Shown here in pieces: positions 16,306-24,943 of a stretch of DNA of 64,000 bases. The stretch is from Kibdelosporangium banguiense. GTDB taxonomy: Bacteria; Actinomycetota; Actinomycetes; Mycobacteriales; Pseudonocardiaceae. A program made the position numbers and the translations under genes. The stretch lies in contig NZ_JAGINW010000001.1 in NCBI RefSeq assembly GCF_017876405.1, positions 6,399,203 through 6,463,202 of the forward strand, read 5' to 3'. The notes below the pieces were generated by a model that was not told where the DNA came from, did no database searches, and was given only the letters and a program-made list of their open reading frames with translations. The stretch's first letter is position 1, and every line of letters begins with the position of its first letter.

Positions 16306-16914
16306 ATGAGTACACCGCGAACACCGGTGCTACCTCGTCACCGGGCCATCATTGCGGTGGACATCGAAGGATCCACTGACAGAACCAACCCGGGACGCGC
16401 ACTTCTGCGTAGTGTCATGTACGACTTGATCGACCGGACTCTGCTGCTCAGCGGTATCGAAGAGCGGCATCGAGACCTGGTCGACCGGGGGGACGGTGTA
16501 TTCGTCCTGATCCACCCGGTCGACCACGCGCCCAAGACGGTCCTCCTGACGATGGTCATCCCGACGCTCAACGAGTTGCTCACCAAGCATGGGATCGATC
16601 GTCCGCAAATCCGGTTCAGGCTTCGTGTCGCGGTACACGCCGGCGAGGTGCACTACGACAACCGCGGTTGGTACGGCGAGGATCTCGACATCACCGCGCG
16701 CCTATTGGACGCGCCGGAGCTCAAGCGCAGATTCAAGCTGACGCTGGCGCCGTTGATCCTGGTTGTCTCGCAGGACATCTACCGTTCTGTTGTCCGGCAT
16801 GGCTATGACGGCATCGACGGCACGACGTTCGAACAGGCCGTGCACGTCCAGATCGGTCGGCAACGGTTACGCGGATGGGTCCAGAGACCTGTTGATGATC
16901 ACCGGGCGGCCTGA
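16306..16914 (+). CDS. Class III nucleotidyl cyclase-like protein
   Basis: 202 residues comprising a single cyclase homology domain. The first metal-binding Asp is D19 in IIAVDIEGST and the second D63 in DLVDRGDGVFVLI. FRLRVAVHAGEVHYDNRGWYGEDLDITARLLDA covers the strand and helix that in active enzymes carry transition-state residues; there the usual Asn-x-x-x-Arg appears as Thr-x-x-x-Leu/Arg, so activity is uncertain. No sensor domain or membrane segment. Small proteins of this type are common in actinomycetes. ATG 16306 follows AGAAGGGGG. It could make a cyclic nucleotide, or be a degenerate binding version. Its 3' end overlaps the thioesterase gene by 16 bp. Confidence 0.75.
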   Translation: MSTPRTPVLPRHRAIIAVDIEGSTDRTNPGRALLRSVMYDLIDRTLLLSGIEERHRDLVDRGDGVFVLIHPVDHAPKTVLLTMVIPTLNELLTKHGIDRPQIRFRLRVAVHAGEVHYDNRGWYGEDLDITARLLDAPELKRRFKLTLAPLILVVSQDIYRSVVRHGYDGIDGTTFEQAVHVQIGRQRLRGWVQRPVDDHRAA

Positions 16915-17645
16915 TCGATGCGGGCTGAGATGGCGGCGATTATGGCGGGGGCGTGTTTGTCGATGTAGAAGTGGTCGCCTTCGAAGACTTGCAGGGAGAA
17001 CTCGCCGGTTGTGTGGTCGGACCAGGAGCGGGCCTCGTCGGCGTTCACTTTCGGGTCGGCGTCGCCGATGAAGGCGTGGATCGGGCAGGTCAGTTTTGGG
17101 CCTGGGGTCCACTTGTACGTTTCGGCGGCCTGGTAGTCGGTGCGGATGGCCGGCAGGACCATGTTGAGGATGTCGGGTTCGTCCAGCAGGTGAGAGCCTG
17201 CTCCGCCGAGGGCTTTGACTTCCGCGGTGAGGTCTTTGTCGTTGAGGAGATAGGTTTTGTTGTCCTCGCGGGTTCTGTTGGGGGCGGGGCGGCCGGAGGC
17301 GAACAGGGCTATCGGTTTTGTTCCTGCTTCTTGCAGGCGGCGGGTTAGTTCGTAGGCCACTGAGGCGCCCATGCTGTGGCCGAAGATCGTCAACGGCTTG
17401 TCTGTCCAGGGGCGTAGGGCGTCGAAGACTCCGTCGGCCAGGTCCGCGACTGTCGTGAGGCCGGGTTCGTCACGGCGGTCCTGCCTGCCTGGGTACTGCA
17501 GGGCGAGGACGTCCACCTTGGGCGCCAACGCCTTGGCCACCGGCAGGTAGTAGCTGGCCGATCCGCCCGCGTGGGGCAGGCAGACCAGTCGTGTCGCTGC
17601 CTCCGGTGATGGGACGAAACGTCGGATCCACCGGTCGTCAGTCAT
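16899..17645 (-). CDS. Type II thioesterase (GrsT/RifR-like alpha/beta hydrolase)
   Basis: 248 residues. Catalytic Ser91 is in FGHSMGASVAYEL, Asp in FIGDADPKV and His in EGDHFYIDKHA. The N-terminal RLVCLPHAGGSASYYLPVAKAL is the signature of thioesterases that clear wrongly primed carrier proteins of PKS/NRPS. No such megasynthase is in this window, so it is an orphan or serves a distant cluster. ATG 17645 follows GAGAGGAAAGC and overlaps the TetR stop (ATGA). Many codons end in G or T, unlike the neighbours, hinting at separate ancestry. Confidence 0.85.
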   Translation of the reverse strand: MTDDRWIRRFVPSPEAATRLVCLPHAGGSASYYLPVAKALAPKVDVLALQYPGRQDRRDEPGLTTVADLADGVFDALRPWTDKPLTIFGHSMGASVAYELTRRLQEAGTKPIALFASGRPAPNRTREDNKTYLLNDKDLTAEVKALGGAGSHLLDEPDILNMVLPAIRTDYQAAETYKWTPGPKLTCPIHAFIGDADPKVNADEARSWSDHTTGEFSLQVFEGDHFYIDKHAPAIIAAISARIDQAAR

Positions 17646-18232
17646 GCTTTCCTCTCGTTGAGACGGCATTCCAGTCCGTCGAGGCAACGTTGGACGGCGT
17701 ACTGGAACAACTCGGCCTGCTTCTCCGAGGCGGCAACCAAGCCTGTGCTTTCACGATAGCCGCCGGGGGTGTCCTCCATGGCGATGTAGTGGCACGCGGT
17801 GGTCAACAGCACGTTGTAGGCCAGCACGCTCTCCGAGTCGAACCCGGCTTCCTGCAACAGCCGCACGCCCAGATCGACGACGGGCGCCCCGTGCATGGCC
17901 AGCCGGTACGCGACACCTGGGTATTTACGCAGCACGACCCGATGATCGGCCAGCAACCTTTCGAACCACTTACGCCACGGCAAGGTCTCGGGCGGGACCG
18001 CCAGCTCACGCACCACGCGCTCGAGCACCAGGCAGACCACGGCCTCACGGTCGCCGACGTGGTGATACACCACAGCCGGGGAGGCCTCGATCCTGGCGGC
18101 CAGCTGGCGCAACGTCCAGTTGCCCAGTCCCGACTCGGCTGTCAGTCCTACCGCCGCGTCCACGATCTGCTCCGCCGTCACCGCCGGCAGGCCCGCACCG
18201 TTGCGCGAGCGTGGCCGCTCCGGAAGACCCAT
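17642..18232 (-). CDS. TetR-family regulator of the thioesterase
   Basis: 196 residues. Helix-turn-helix at about 20-65 (TLRQLAARIEASPAVVYHHVGDREAVV), then a helical ligand domain that resembles TetR_C proteins. The arginine-rich N-terminus before VTAEQIVDAA is unusual, and an internal start is possible. It is translationally coupled to the thioesterase. A TTGGC-TAA-GCCAA inverted repeat sits about 40 nt upstream, across the stop of the preceding lipoprotein gene. Confidence 0.85.
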   Translation of the reverse strand: MGLPERPRSRNGAGLPAVTAEQIVDAAVGLTAESGLGNWTLRQLAARIEASPAVVYHHVGDREAVVCLVLERVVRELAVPPETLPWRKWFERLLADHRVVLRKYPGVAYRLAMHGAPVVDLGVRLLQEAGFDSESVLAYNVLLTTACHYIAMEDTPGGYRESTGLVAASEKQAELFQYAVQRCLDGLECRLNERKA

Positions 18233-18277
18233 GAACCTCAGATTAGCGTCTTCCGTTGCGCCAGATGGCCCATTTGG

Positions 18278-19612
18278 CTAAGCCAAGGTCACCGCGGTCA
18301 GATCTATGCCGTGTGCCGCGTTCGCCGTGACGTCACGGACGCGCTCGGACCATACCGCGTGGCCATGGCCTGTCCACAGTGGAACGATCGTGAGGTCGCG
18401 GAGGATCTCGTTCTCGATCAGCCGGTAGTTCTGGGCACGTTCCTCGGGGTCGTTCGAGGCGGCCGCGGCGTCCAGGAACGCCTTCGCCGACGGGACGTTC
18501 ATCCGGTCGTTGAACAGGTCGTGCGGGCTGTCGATGTCCCACGCCCAAGTGATCAGCTCAGGCCCCGGGCCCGAGTCGGTGGTGACGCCCAGTCCCGCGC
18601 GCAGCTGGTCGGCGATCGCGGCGGCCTGCTTGTTGTTGCCCTCGGTGCTGCGGATGGTGACCGACTTGAGGTCGGCCTGTTCGCGCAGAGTCTTCGCGGC
18701 GGCCGGGTCGGTGTTGCATGCCCGGCAGATGCCGGACCGTTCACCGGGTGCGACCGCCGGCGGGTAGAGACCCGTCGCCGGGTCGACCTGGTTGTCCATC
18801 ACGCCTTCGGCGAGCGCTTTGCGGTCGATGGACATGGCGATGGCGTACCGCGCGGCCGGGTCGGGCAGGTCCGGCCCGAAGACGAGGTACGCGGCCTCGG
18901 GTTTCGGCCAGGTCGTGTGCCGGTCGGCGAAGTCCTGGTGCATGGCCTCGTGCCGGTTGCCGGGGATGTCGACGACCATGTCCAGCTTCCCGGCGCGCAC
19001 ATCGTCGAAGGCCACACCCGCGTCGGCGTACACCCGCAGGTCGATCTCCCGTGCCTTGCTGCCGACCTGGTCGACCCGGGTCAGGCGGCCGCCTTTGGTG
19101 TTGTCCCAAGGCACCGCGAGTTTGAAAGGCCCGTTGCCGACCGGGTTGTAGATACTGCCGTTCGTACGCACCGGCGCCGCATACGGCGAAGCAAGGAAAG
19201 CCGGTAGAAAGCTGGCCGGCTTCTTGGCCACGTACCGGATCGTCAACTCGTCGACCGGCACGATCTCCTGGTACGGAACCAAAACCTCGGCCAGCAGCAA
19301 CCAGGCGTCCACATAGGAACTCGCGGTGACCGGGACGCCGTCGTGATACCGGCTCGGCCGGAGCTTGATCGTCCACGTGATCTGGTCCGTTGTGCTGACC
19401 GACTCGGCCCCGACTGGCGTCACCTTCCCGGTCGCCGCGTCGTAGTCGATCAACGGCGTGTACAGCGCATGGTTGATCATCCGGTTGAACACCGGCTGCT
19501 TCTGCTCCTTGAGCCCGACCGTCAGCACGCCGGTCTGCGGCCCAGGCTGCTGCGGCGTGCTGCAGCCGGTCACTGCCAGCACGGCGGCCAGCAGGATCAT
19601 CACGATGCGCAT
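18278..19612 (-). CDS. Family 5 solute-binding lipoprotein, second copy
   Basis: 444 residues. A short signal ending in lipobox VTGC is followed by a Pro/Gln-rich linker, predicting a lipid-anchored extracytoplasmic protein. The body is an SBP_bac_5 (peptide/nickel/oligosaccharide-binding) fold: WTIKLRPSRYHDGVPVTASSYVDAW and NPVGNGPFKLA are family-typical. A Cys-x-x-Cys (CRACN) in the middle is shared with its neighbour. It starts 9 nt after the stop of a clear paralogue with the same TAGGACTTTCC leader. No ABC permease or ATPase is next to them, so they must use a distant transporter or act as sensors. Confidence 0.85.
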   Translation of the reverse strand: MRIVMILLAAVLAVTGCSTPQQPGPQTGVLTVGLKEQKQPVFNRMINHALYTPLIDYDAATGKVTPVGAESVSTTDQITWTIKLRPSRYHDGVPVTASSYVDAWLLLAEVLVPYQEIVPVDELTIRYVAKKPASFLPAFLASPYAAPVRTNGSIYNPVGNGPFKLAVPWDNTKGGRLTRVDQVGSKAREIDLRVYADAGVAFDDVRAGKLDMVVDIPGNRHEAMHQDFADRHTTWPKPEAAYLVFGPDLPDPAARYAIAMSIDRKALAEGVMDNQVDPATGLYPPAVAPGERSGICRACNTDPAAAKTLREQADLKSVTIRSTEGNNKQAAAIADQLRAGLGVTTDSGPGPELITWAWDIDSPHDLFNDRMNVPSAKAFLDAAAASNDPEERAQNYRLIENEILRDLTIVPLWTGHGHAVWSERVRDVTANAAHGIDLTAVTLA

Positions 19613-19621
19613 GGGAAAGTC

Positions 19622-20968
19622 CTACAGGGTGATCGCGGCGAGGTCGATTCCGTGGGCAGCGGTGGCGGTCACACCATGGACCCGTTCAGCCCAGACGGCA
19701 TGGCCATTGACTGTCCACAGCGGAACTACGGTGAAGTCGCGGAGGGCTTCCTGCTCGGCGAGCCGATAGTTGCGGGCACGTTCCTGCGGATCGCCCGAGG
19801 CGGCCGCGGCGTCCAGGAACGGCTGCGCCGAAGGGACCTCGGGAAAGCCGTACACATACGGGCTGTCCATGGACCACTCTACCGACTGCAAGACCGGACC
19901 AGGGCCAAAGTCGGTTCGAACGCCGAGTGCCGAGCGGATCTGAGCAGTGAGTGAGGTCATTTCGGTCGCGTTACCTTCGCGGATGGTCAGCGACTTGAGC
20001 CCGGCCTGGTCGCGAAGCGACTTCGCAGTCGCTGGGTCGAAGCCACAGGCACGGCAGCCGTCAGACGCGGCGCCTGGCCCGACAGCGGGCGGATACAGCC
20101 CGGTAGCGGGATCGGCGTCGTCATTCAGCAGCCCTTCGGCCAGTGCCTTGCGATCCAGGGACATCGCGATCGCGGACCGGGCCGCCGGGTCGGGCATGTC
20201 CGGGCCGAAGATGAGATACGCGGCCTCTGGTTTCGGCCACGTCACATGCCGGTCGGCGAACTCCTGGCGCATCGCGGCGCGCCTACTGCCCGCAACGTCG
20301 GTGACGATGTCCAATGTCCCGGCGCGGACCTCGTCGAACGCGGCGTCAAGGTCGTCCACCACTCTGATGTCGATCTCCCGAACCTGCCGGCCTGCCGGCG
20401 CGACCCGGATCAAAGTACCGCCGGTTTCGTCGTCCCACGGCGCTGCGAGTTTGAACGCTCCGTTGCCGATCGGGTTGCTGGCGTGGAAGTGGGGCCGCAC
20501 CGGTGCCGCGTGCGGCGAAGCCAGGAAGGCGGGGAAGTAGCTGGCCGGTGCCGCGGTGACGTATCGGATCGTCAGGTCGTCGACCGGCACGATCTCTTTG
20601 TAGGGAACCAGATCGTCACCATTGGGCCGGAGCCACGCGTCCACGTAGGAGCTGGCGGTGACGGGCGTGCCGTCGTGGTACTGGCTTGGCCGGAGTTTGA
20701 TCGTCCACGTGATCTGGTCGGTGGTGGTCACCGACTCCGCGCCGACCGGGGTCGTCTTGCCTGTGGCGGGGTCGTACTCGACGAGAGGCGTGTACAGCGC
20801 GCGATTGATCATCCGGTCGTTCAGCAGGACCGTGGGCTCGCGTATGCCGACTGTGAGCACGTCAGGCCGAGGGCCTGGGTCGGGCGTGGGCTCCGGTTTC
20901 GGCTTCGGCGGGGTACTGCAGGCCGTGACAGTGAGTACTGCCGCGAGCAGCAGCATGATCAGGCGCAT
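19622..20968 (-). CDS. Family 5 solute-binding lipoprotein, first copy
   Basis: 448 residues. Lipobox VTAC after a short signal, then a long Pro/Lys linker (KPKPEPTPDPGP) typical of surface lipoproteins. The SBP_bac_5 body aligns along its length with the next gene: WTIKLRPSQYHDGTPVTASSYVDAW, NPIGNGAFKLA, FADRHVTWPKPEAAYLIFGPDMPDPAAR. ATG 20968 is fixed by the signal sequence; the frame stays open far upstream but that part is antisense to the LVIVD gene. It is divergent from that gene across 81 bp. The pair is a tandem duplication that has since diverged. Confidence 0.85.
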   Translation of the reverse strand: MRLIMLLLAAVLTVTACSTPPKPKPEPTPDPGPRPDVLTVGIREPTVLLNDRMINRALYTPLVEYDPATGKTTPVGAESVTTTDQITWTIKLRPSQYHDGTPVTASSYVDAWLRPNGDDLVPYKEIVPVDDLTIRYVTAAPASYFPAFLASPHAAPVRPHFHASNPIGNGAFKLAAPWDDETGGTLIRVAPAGRQVREIDIRVVDDLDAAFDEVRAGTLDIVTDVAGSRRAAMRQEFADRHVTWPKPEAAYLIFGPDMPDPAARSAIAMSLDRKALAEGLLNDDADPATGLYPPAVGPGAASDGCRACGFDPATAKSLRDQAGLKSLTIREGNATEMTSLTAQIRSALGVRTDFGPGPVLQSVEWSMDSPYVYGFPEVPSAQPFLDAAAASGDPQERARNYRLAEQEALRDFTVVPLWTVNGHAVWAERVHGVTATAAHGIDLAAITL

Positions 20969-21049
20969 GCGGAAAGTCCTAGCAGATGGGATTTGACCAA
21001 CGACGAATGGACGTTGTGTCTGGTTTGCGATCAGCCCTAGGGTGGGCGG

Positions 21050-22426
21050 GTGCGCAGATGGTTGAAGGGCTCTACGGTCGCGTTCTCGGTGGTCGCGCTG
21101 ACGTTCGTCAGCACGGTTCCCGCTGCTGCTTGCGGTGACGAGGTTGTCGGGAACCCGTCCGGTGCCGCACATGCCGGCCATGGTGCGGCCGCCGCGAAGA
21201 ATGCCGCGGCGACGAGCGCGGTCAAGAATGTCGAGCAGATCGCCAACCTTCCGGACGCCGCCGGGGCCACTTCGGTGCGGTTTCTGAAGTACGGCCACAA
21301 GGACGTCCTGTTCGTCTCGGGCACGTTCGGGCTCAAGTCGTACGACATCGACAACCCGCGCAAGCCGAAGCTGATCGGCAAGGTCGACCTGCCCGGGTTC
21401 TGGCAGGGCGAGGACACCGAGGCCGACCCGGAACGCAAGCTGATCTTCCTGGCGCGCGACCCGCGGGCCTACGGCGGCACGACGAATACCGGCGAGTCCG
21501 GTATCTACACCGTCGACGCCAGGCGGCCGGACAAGCTGGAGATCATCAGCTACGTCAAGGTCCCCGCCGGCCACACCACCAGCTGCATCAACAACTGCCA
21601 GTATGTCTGGAGCGGCGGCCCGGCCAAGGCCGACAGCCAGCCCGCGGAGTGGGGCGGCCGCCCGATCTGGGTGACCGACATGCGCAACCCGCGCAAGCCG
21701 AAGGTCTTCCCGAACCCGATCGACCTCTACCGCAACGACGGTAAGACCGACTACGCGCACGACGTGCAGGTCGACGACATGGGCATCGCCTGGTCGTCCG
21801 GCCGCGGTGGTGTGCGTGGCTACTGGACTGAGGGCTGGCACCGCGACCCGACGACGGGCAAGTTCCGCCGGGCGACCGCGACCGACCCCGTGCCGTACGC
21901 CGGTGGTGGTGTCTCGGAGCTGACGGCCGCGTCGAAGTTCATGCACAACAGCTACCGCCCGGTGGGCAAGCGGACGAAGGACGGCGGCGACCACCCACGC
22001 TGGGGCAAGGACGGCGACCTCGTGTACGTCACCGAGGAGAGCTTCCTCGACGGCTGCGCGGCCGACGGCATCCTCGTCATCGCCTCGCTGAAGGGCTCGT
22101 ACAACGGCGAAGGCTGGCGTTCCACTCCGGACAAGCCGTTCCGGCTCAAGACCATCGGCAGCTGGAGCGTCGCGGGCCAGGAGGGCAGCGACCCGGTCAC
22201 CGGCGACTGCTCGGCGCACTACTTCGACGTCGAGGGCAAGATCCTGGTCCAGTCGTTCTACGCGCAGGGCACCCGGTTCCTGGACATCAGCGACCCGACC
22301 AACCCGCGTCAGATCGCCTACCACCGTCCGGGCGACGGCCGTTCGTGGTACCCGGCCTGGCACAAGGGCCTGGTCTACGTCGCCGACAACGTCCGCGGCG
22401 TGGACGTCCTGAAACTGACTCGCTGA
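21050..22426 (+). CDS. Secreted LVIVD-repeat (beta-propeller) protein
   Basis: 458 residues, GTG start. The signal peptide ends near VPAAACG; a His/Ala-rich stretch (AHAGHGAAAAKNAAA) follows. Repeats of the form LKSYDIDNPRKPKLIGKVDLPG, WVTDMRNPRKPKVF and TRFLDISDPTNPRQIAYHRPG are LVIVD motifs, which fold as beta-propeller blades. Cys pairs (TTSCINNC) suggest disulfides outside the cell. Function in this family is unknown; surface binding is likely. Confidence 0.8.
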   Translation: MRRWLKGSTVAFSVVALTFVSTVPAAACGDEVVGNPSGAAHAGHGAAAAKNAAATSAVKNVEQIANLPDAAGATSVRFLKYGHKDVLFVSGTFGLKSYDIDNPRKPKLIGKVDLPGFWQGEDTEADPERKLIFLARDPRAYGGTTNTGESGIYTVDARRPDKLEIISYVKVPAGHTTSCINNCQYVWSGGPAKADSQPAEWGGRPIWVTDMRNPRKPKVFPNPIDLYRNDGKTDYAHDVQVDDMGIAWSSGRGGVRGYWTEGWHRDPTTGKFRRATATDPVPYAGGGVSELTAASKFMHNSYRPVGKRTKDGGDHPRWGKDGDLVYVTEESFLDGCAADGILVIASLKGSYNGEGWRSTPDKPFRLKTIGSWSVAGQEGSDPVTGDCSAHYFDVEGKILVQSFYAQGTRFLDISDPTNPRQIAYHRPGDGRSWYPAWHKGLVYVADNVRGVDVLKLTR

Positions 22427-22560
22427 GCCATTGGCAGGTGTGGGCTACGCCGTCAGCGGGAACTGACATGGTGTAGCTGTCGGTCAGGTTTAGGGCGTCG
22501 CGATCTGGGGTAAAGCCTCCCGGGGCGTGGGCATCGCCCGGCAAGGGAGGCGATCCTCTC

Positions 22561-24414
22561 GTGGGACGCGGTATCGGGGGCGATCCGGCCGATGTGGCAC
22601 GGGCGTTCGAGCATCTGCCCGCAGTGGTGTGGATGCTCGACGGGCCCGAGCACATCGTGGTGGCGGCCAACCGCGCGGCGCGCGCGAGCGTGGGCGATCT
22701 CGACCTGATCGGCATGCCGGTCCGGCTGGCAGGCAATGCCCTGCCGGGGACCCGTCTGCTCGACATGCTGGACGAGGTCTACCGCGAGGGCCGCACGCTC
22801 TCTGTGGAGGAGCCGTCGGCCCTGGTCACGGTCATGCCGGTGATCGACTCGTACGGCGTGGTCACGGGCCTCATCGCGCAGGCCGTGGACCTGTCGGCGC
22901 AGCCGCCTCCGTTCCGGCGCAACGAGCACGAGGTCGCCCTCGACCTCCAACTGGCGGTTCTGCCGCATGGCCTGCCGGTACTGCCCGAGATCAGCATGGC
23001 GGCGGCGTACCTGCCTGCCGGTGCGAACGACGCGGCGGGCGGTGACTGGTTCGAGGTCGTCCCGATGCCGGGACGGCGTCTGGGCCTGGTGGTCGGCGAC
23101 GTCGTCGGGCACGGCCCGCGAGCCTCGGCGATCATGGGCCAGCTCAGGGCGATCGTCGCCGAACGGATGCTGATGGGCGGCCAGCTCAACGAGCTGATGA
23201 CCGCGCTGGACACGTTCGCCCGCAGCGCCCCCGAGGCGCGCGGCACCACCATCTGTGTCGCGATCCTCGATAGACAGACCGGAACACTCGAATACTGCAC
23301 GCGGGGTCACCCGCCGCCCCTGGTGGTCAGCGGGAACGGCGACACCAGGGTGCTGCCGCAGCCGAGCGGGCCGCCGCTGGCGTTCGGCCAGGGCGATTTC
23401 ATGTTCGCCGAGGACGTGCTGCTGCCGGGCGAGACGATCGTGCTGTACTCCGACGGCGCGGTGGAACGTCCCGGCCGGACCATTGTGGAGGGTATCGGCG
23501 AGCTGGCCGCGTGCTCCGGGCAAGTGGTGCGGTTCAACGGTGTCGGGCCGCGGGCCCTGGCCGACCGGATCTGCCAGGGCGGGCTGCAGCTGATCGAGAA
23601 CAGCCACGCGCCGCACGACGACGCCAGTCTGCTGGCGGTGACCGTGCTGCTGCCGTTCGTCGAGCCGCTGATGTTGTCGGTCCCGGCTGATCCGCGCAAG
23701 CTCACCGACGTCCGGCGCGAGCTGGGGCGGTGGCTCAGCGATCTGCGGCTGATGGAGGACGACCTGGTCGCGGTCGAGCTGAGCGTGATCGAAGCGGTCA
23801 CCAACAGCATCGAGCACGCGTACAACTCGCAGGGCGGCACTGTGAGCGTCGAGGCGTCGCTGGACGAGTTCGGCTGCCTGCAGGCGGTCGTGTCCGACAC
23901 CGGAGCCTGGAAGACGCCTGACGACGAACCGGGTTTCCGGGGCCGCGGCATGCTGATGATGCGTGAGTCGATGGACACCATGCGGCTGTCGAGCACGTCC
24001 AAGGGCACTGTGGTGGAGATGTCCAAAGTCGTCCGCCGGCCGGTGCGCACCGGCGCGACGCGGGTCGCGCCGGCCCGTGACGAATCTCTCGAAGATCTTC
24101 GGATCGACTCGATGTCGGCGCCGGATTCGTTGTGGCTCACGGTATCCGGGGCGCTCGACGGCAGTTCGGCGGCCCGGCTGCGCAGCGCTTTGCTTGAGGC
24201 GGCCCGAGGTGGTGGCCGGCTGCCGATCACGCTCGTCCTCGACGACGTGACAGCCCTTGGCAGTGCTGGACTTCGTGTGCTTACCGAGCAGGGCAGGCGG
24301 ATCGGTGACGCGGGCCGTTCGCTGCGCGTCGTGGCGGCGCCGAGCAGCCCGGCAGGCAACGTGCTGTCGATCAGTGGCGTGGACATGCTGCTCGACGTTC
24401 GGTCACATGCCTGA
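22561..24414 (+). CDS. PAS-SpoIIE phosphatase-HATPase-STAS stress-signalling protein
   Basis: 617 residues, GTG start with GGGAGG 11 nt upstream. Domains in order: PAS-like sensor (about 15-115); PP2C/SpoIIE phosphatase (about 130-335) with metal-site GGDWFEV, VGDVVGHG and HDDAS; RsbW-like HATPase_c_2 (about 350-470) with EAVTNSIEHAY and the G-box GFRGRGMLMM; STAS anti-sigma-antagonist domain (about 510-612) with LVLDDVTALGSAGLRVL. The protein thus holds a phosphatase, a kinase and a substrate-like domain of the partner-switching pathway in one chain. No sigma factor is adjacent. The Ser normally phosphorylated in STAS lies in TALGSAG. Confidence 0.9.
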   Translation: MGRGIGGDPADVARAFEHLPAVVWMLDGPEHIVVAANRAARASVGDLDLIGMPVRLAGNALPGTRLLDMLDEVYREGRTLSVEEPSALVTVMPVIDSYGVVTGLIAQAVDLSAQPPPFRRNEHEVALDLQLAVLPHGLPVLPEISMAAAYLPAGANDAAGGDWFEVVPMPGRRLGLVVGDVVGHGPRASAIMGQLRAIVAERMLMGGQLNELMTALDTFARSAPEARGTTICVAILDRQTGTLEYCTRGHPPPLVVSGNGDTRVLPQPSGPPLAFGQGDFMFAEDVLLPGETIVLYSDGAVERPGRTIVEGIGELAACSGQVVRFNGVGPRALADRICQGGLQLIENSHAPHDDASLLAVTVLLPFVEPLMLSVPADPRKLTDVRRELGRWLSDLRLMEDDLVAVELSVIEAVTNSIEHAYNSQGGTVSVEASLDEFGCLQAVVSDTGAWKTPDDEPGFRGRGMLMMRESMDTMRLSSTSKGTVVEMSKVVRRPVRTGATRVAPARDESLEDLRIDSMSAPDSLWLTVSGALDGSSAARLRSALLEAARGGGRLPITLVLDDVTALGSAGLRVLTEQGRRIGDAGRSLRVVAAPSSPAGNVLSISGVDMLLDVRSHA

Positions 24415-24478
24415 TCTGCGGGCGGCGCGCTCAACCCATACGTTGGGGACTGCGACACCTCAACCGGAAGGAGCCGAG

Positions 24479-24781
24479 ATGCTCGCAGTCACGGATGCCG
24501 CAGCACAGGCCATCGAGGCGCTGACCAGCCAGGACGGTCAGCAGGAGACCGATGGTGGTGGACTGCGGTTCAGCCTGAGGACCGCCGACGACGCCAGTGC
24601 CCAGCTGGCGCTCGCGGTGACCAGGCAGCCAGAACAGGGTGACAAGGTCGTCACAGCCGACAACGGCGCGCACGTGTTCCTCGAACAGGGCGCCGCCGAA
24701 TTCCTTGACGACAAGGTGCTCGACGTCCAGCGCAACAACGACGGCGAGATCGCCTTCGCCCTGGCGCCCCAGCAGGCGTGA
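24479..24781 (+). CDS. HesB/IscA-like protein lacking cysteines
   Basis: 100 residues, ATG with GGAAGGAG upstream. The fold pattern of Fe-S A-type carriers is recognisable: MLAVTDAAAQAIEALTS, GLRFSLR and GDKVVTADNGAHVFLEQGAAEFLDDKVLDVQ. The sequence has no cysteine at all, so it cannot bind a cluster as canonical IscA does. This actinobacterial subgroup may have another role. It stands alone after the SpoIIE gene, 64 nt away. Confidence 0.7.
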   Translation: MLAVTDAAAQAIEALTSQDGQQETDGGGLRFSLRTADDASAQLALAVTRQPEQGDKVVTADNGAHVFLEQGAAEFLDDKVLDVQRNNDGEIAFALAPQQA

Positions 24782-24786
24782 GGCTC

Positions 24787-24821
24787 GGGCTGAAGGCGGG
24801 CGTGGCGGTCGCCTTCAGCCC
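24787..24821 (+). terminator. Stem-loop terminator after HesB-like gene
   Basis: A perfect 12-bp stem GGGCTGAAGGCG / CGCCTTCAGCCC with an 11-nt loop, 5 nt after the stop codon. No U-run follows, as is common in actinomycetes. Confidence 0.65.
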
Positions 24822-24888
24822 GGCCACCCTGGGTCCCCCTCTTGCAATCGGTTGTTGTAGATCAAGATATGTCCCGGCCACATCGGGC

Positions 24889-24907
24889 GGCCATAGCAAA
24901 TATGGCC
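24889..24907. repeat. Inverted repeat GGCCATA-N5-TATGGCC
   Basis: Perfect 7-bp arms in the gap between two convergent genes; a third related element GCCATA follows. Probably part of the terminator for the minus-strand response regulator. Confidence 0.4.
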
Positions 24908-24943
24908 TAGGTGTAGCCATACCCCTAGGCAGACCGGTTGAGG

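Noticed and set aside
19622..22363. A 913-residue open frame on the minus strand
   Set aside because: Only the part from 20968 down has a signal peptide and family similarity. The upstream part is antisense to the LVIVD gene and has no domain or ribosome site.
22453..23817. A 454-residue minus-strand ORF across the SpoIIE gene
   Set aside because: Low-complexity His/Arg/Gln-rich shadow of a gene with clear domains; high GC lengthens such frames.
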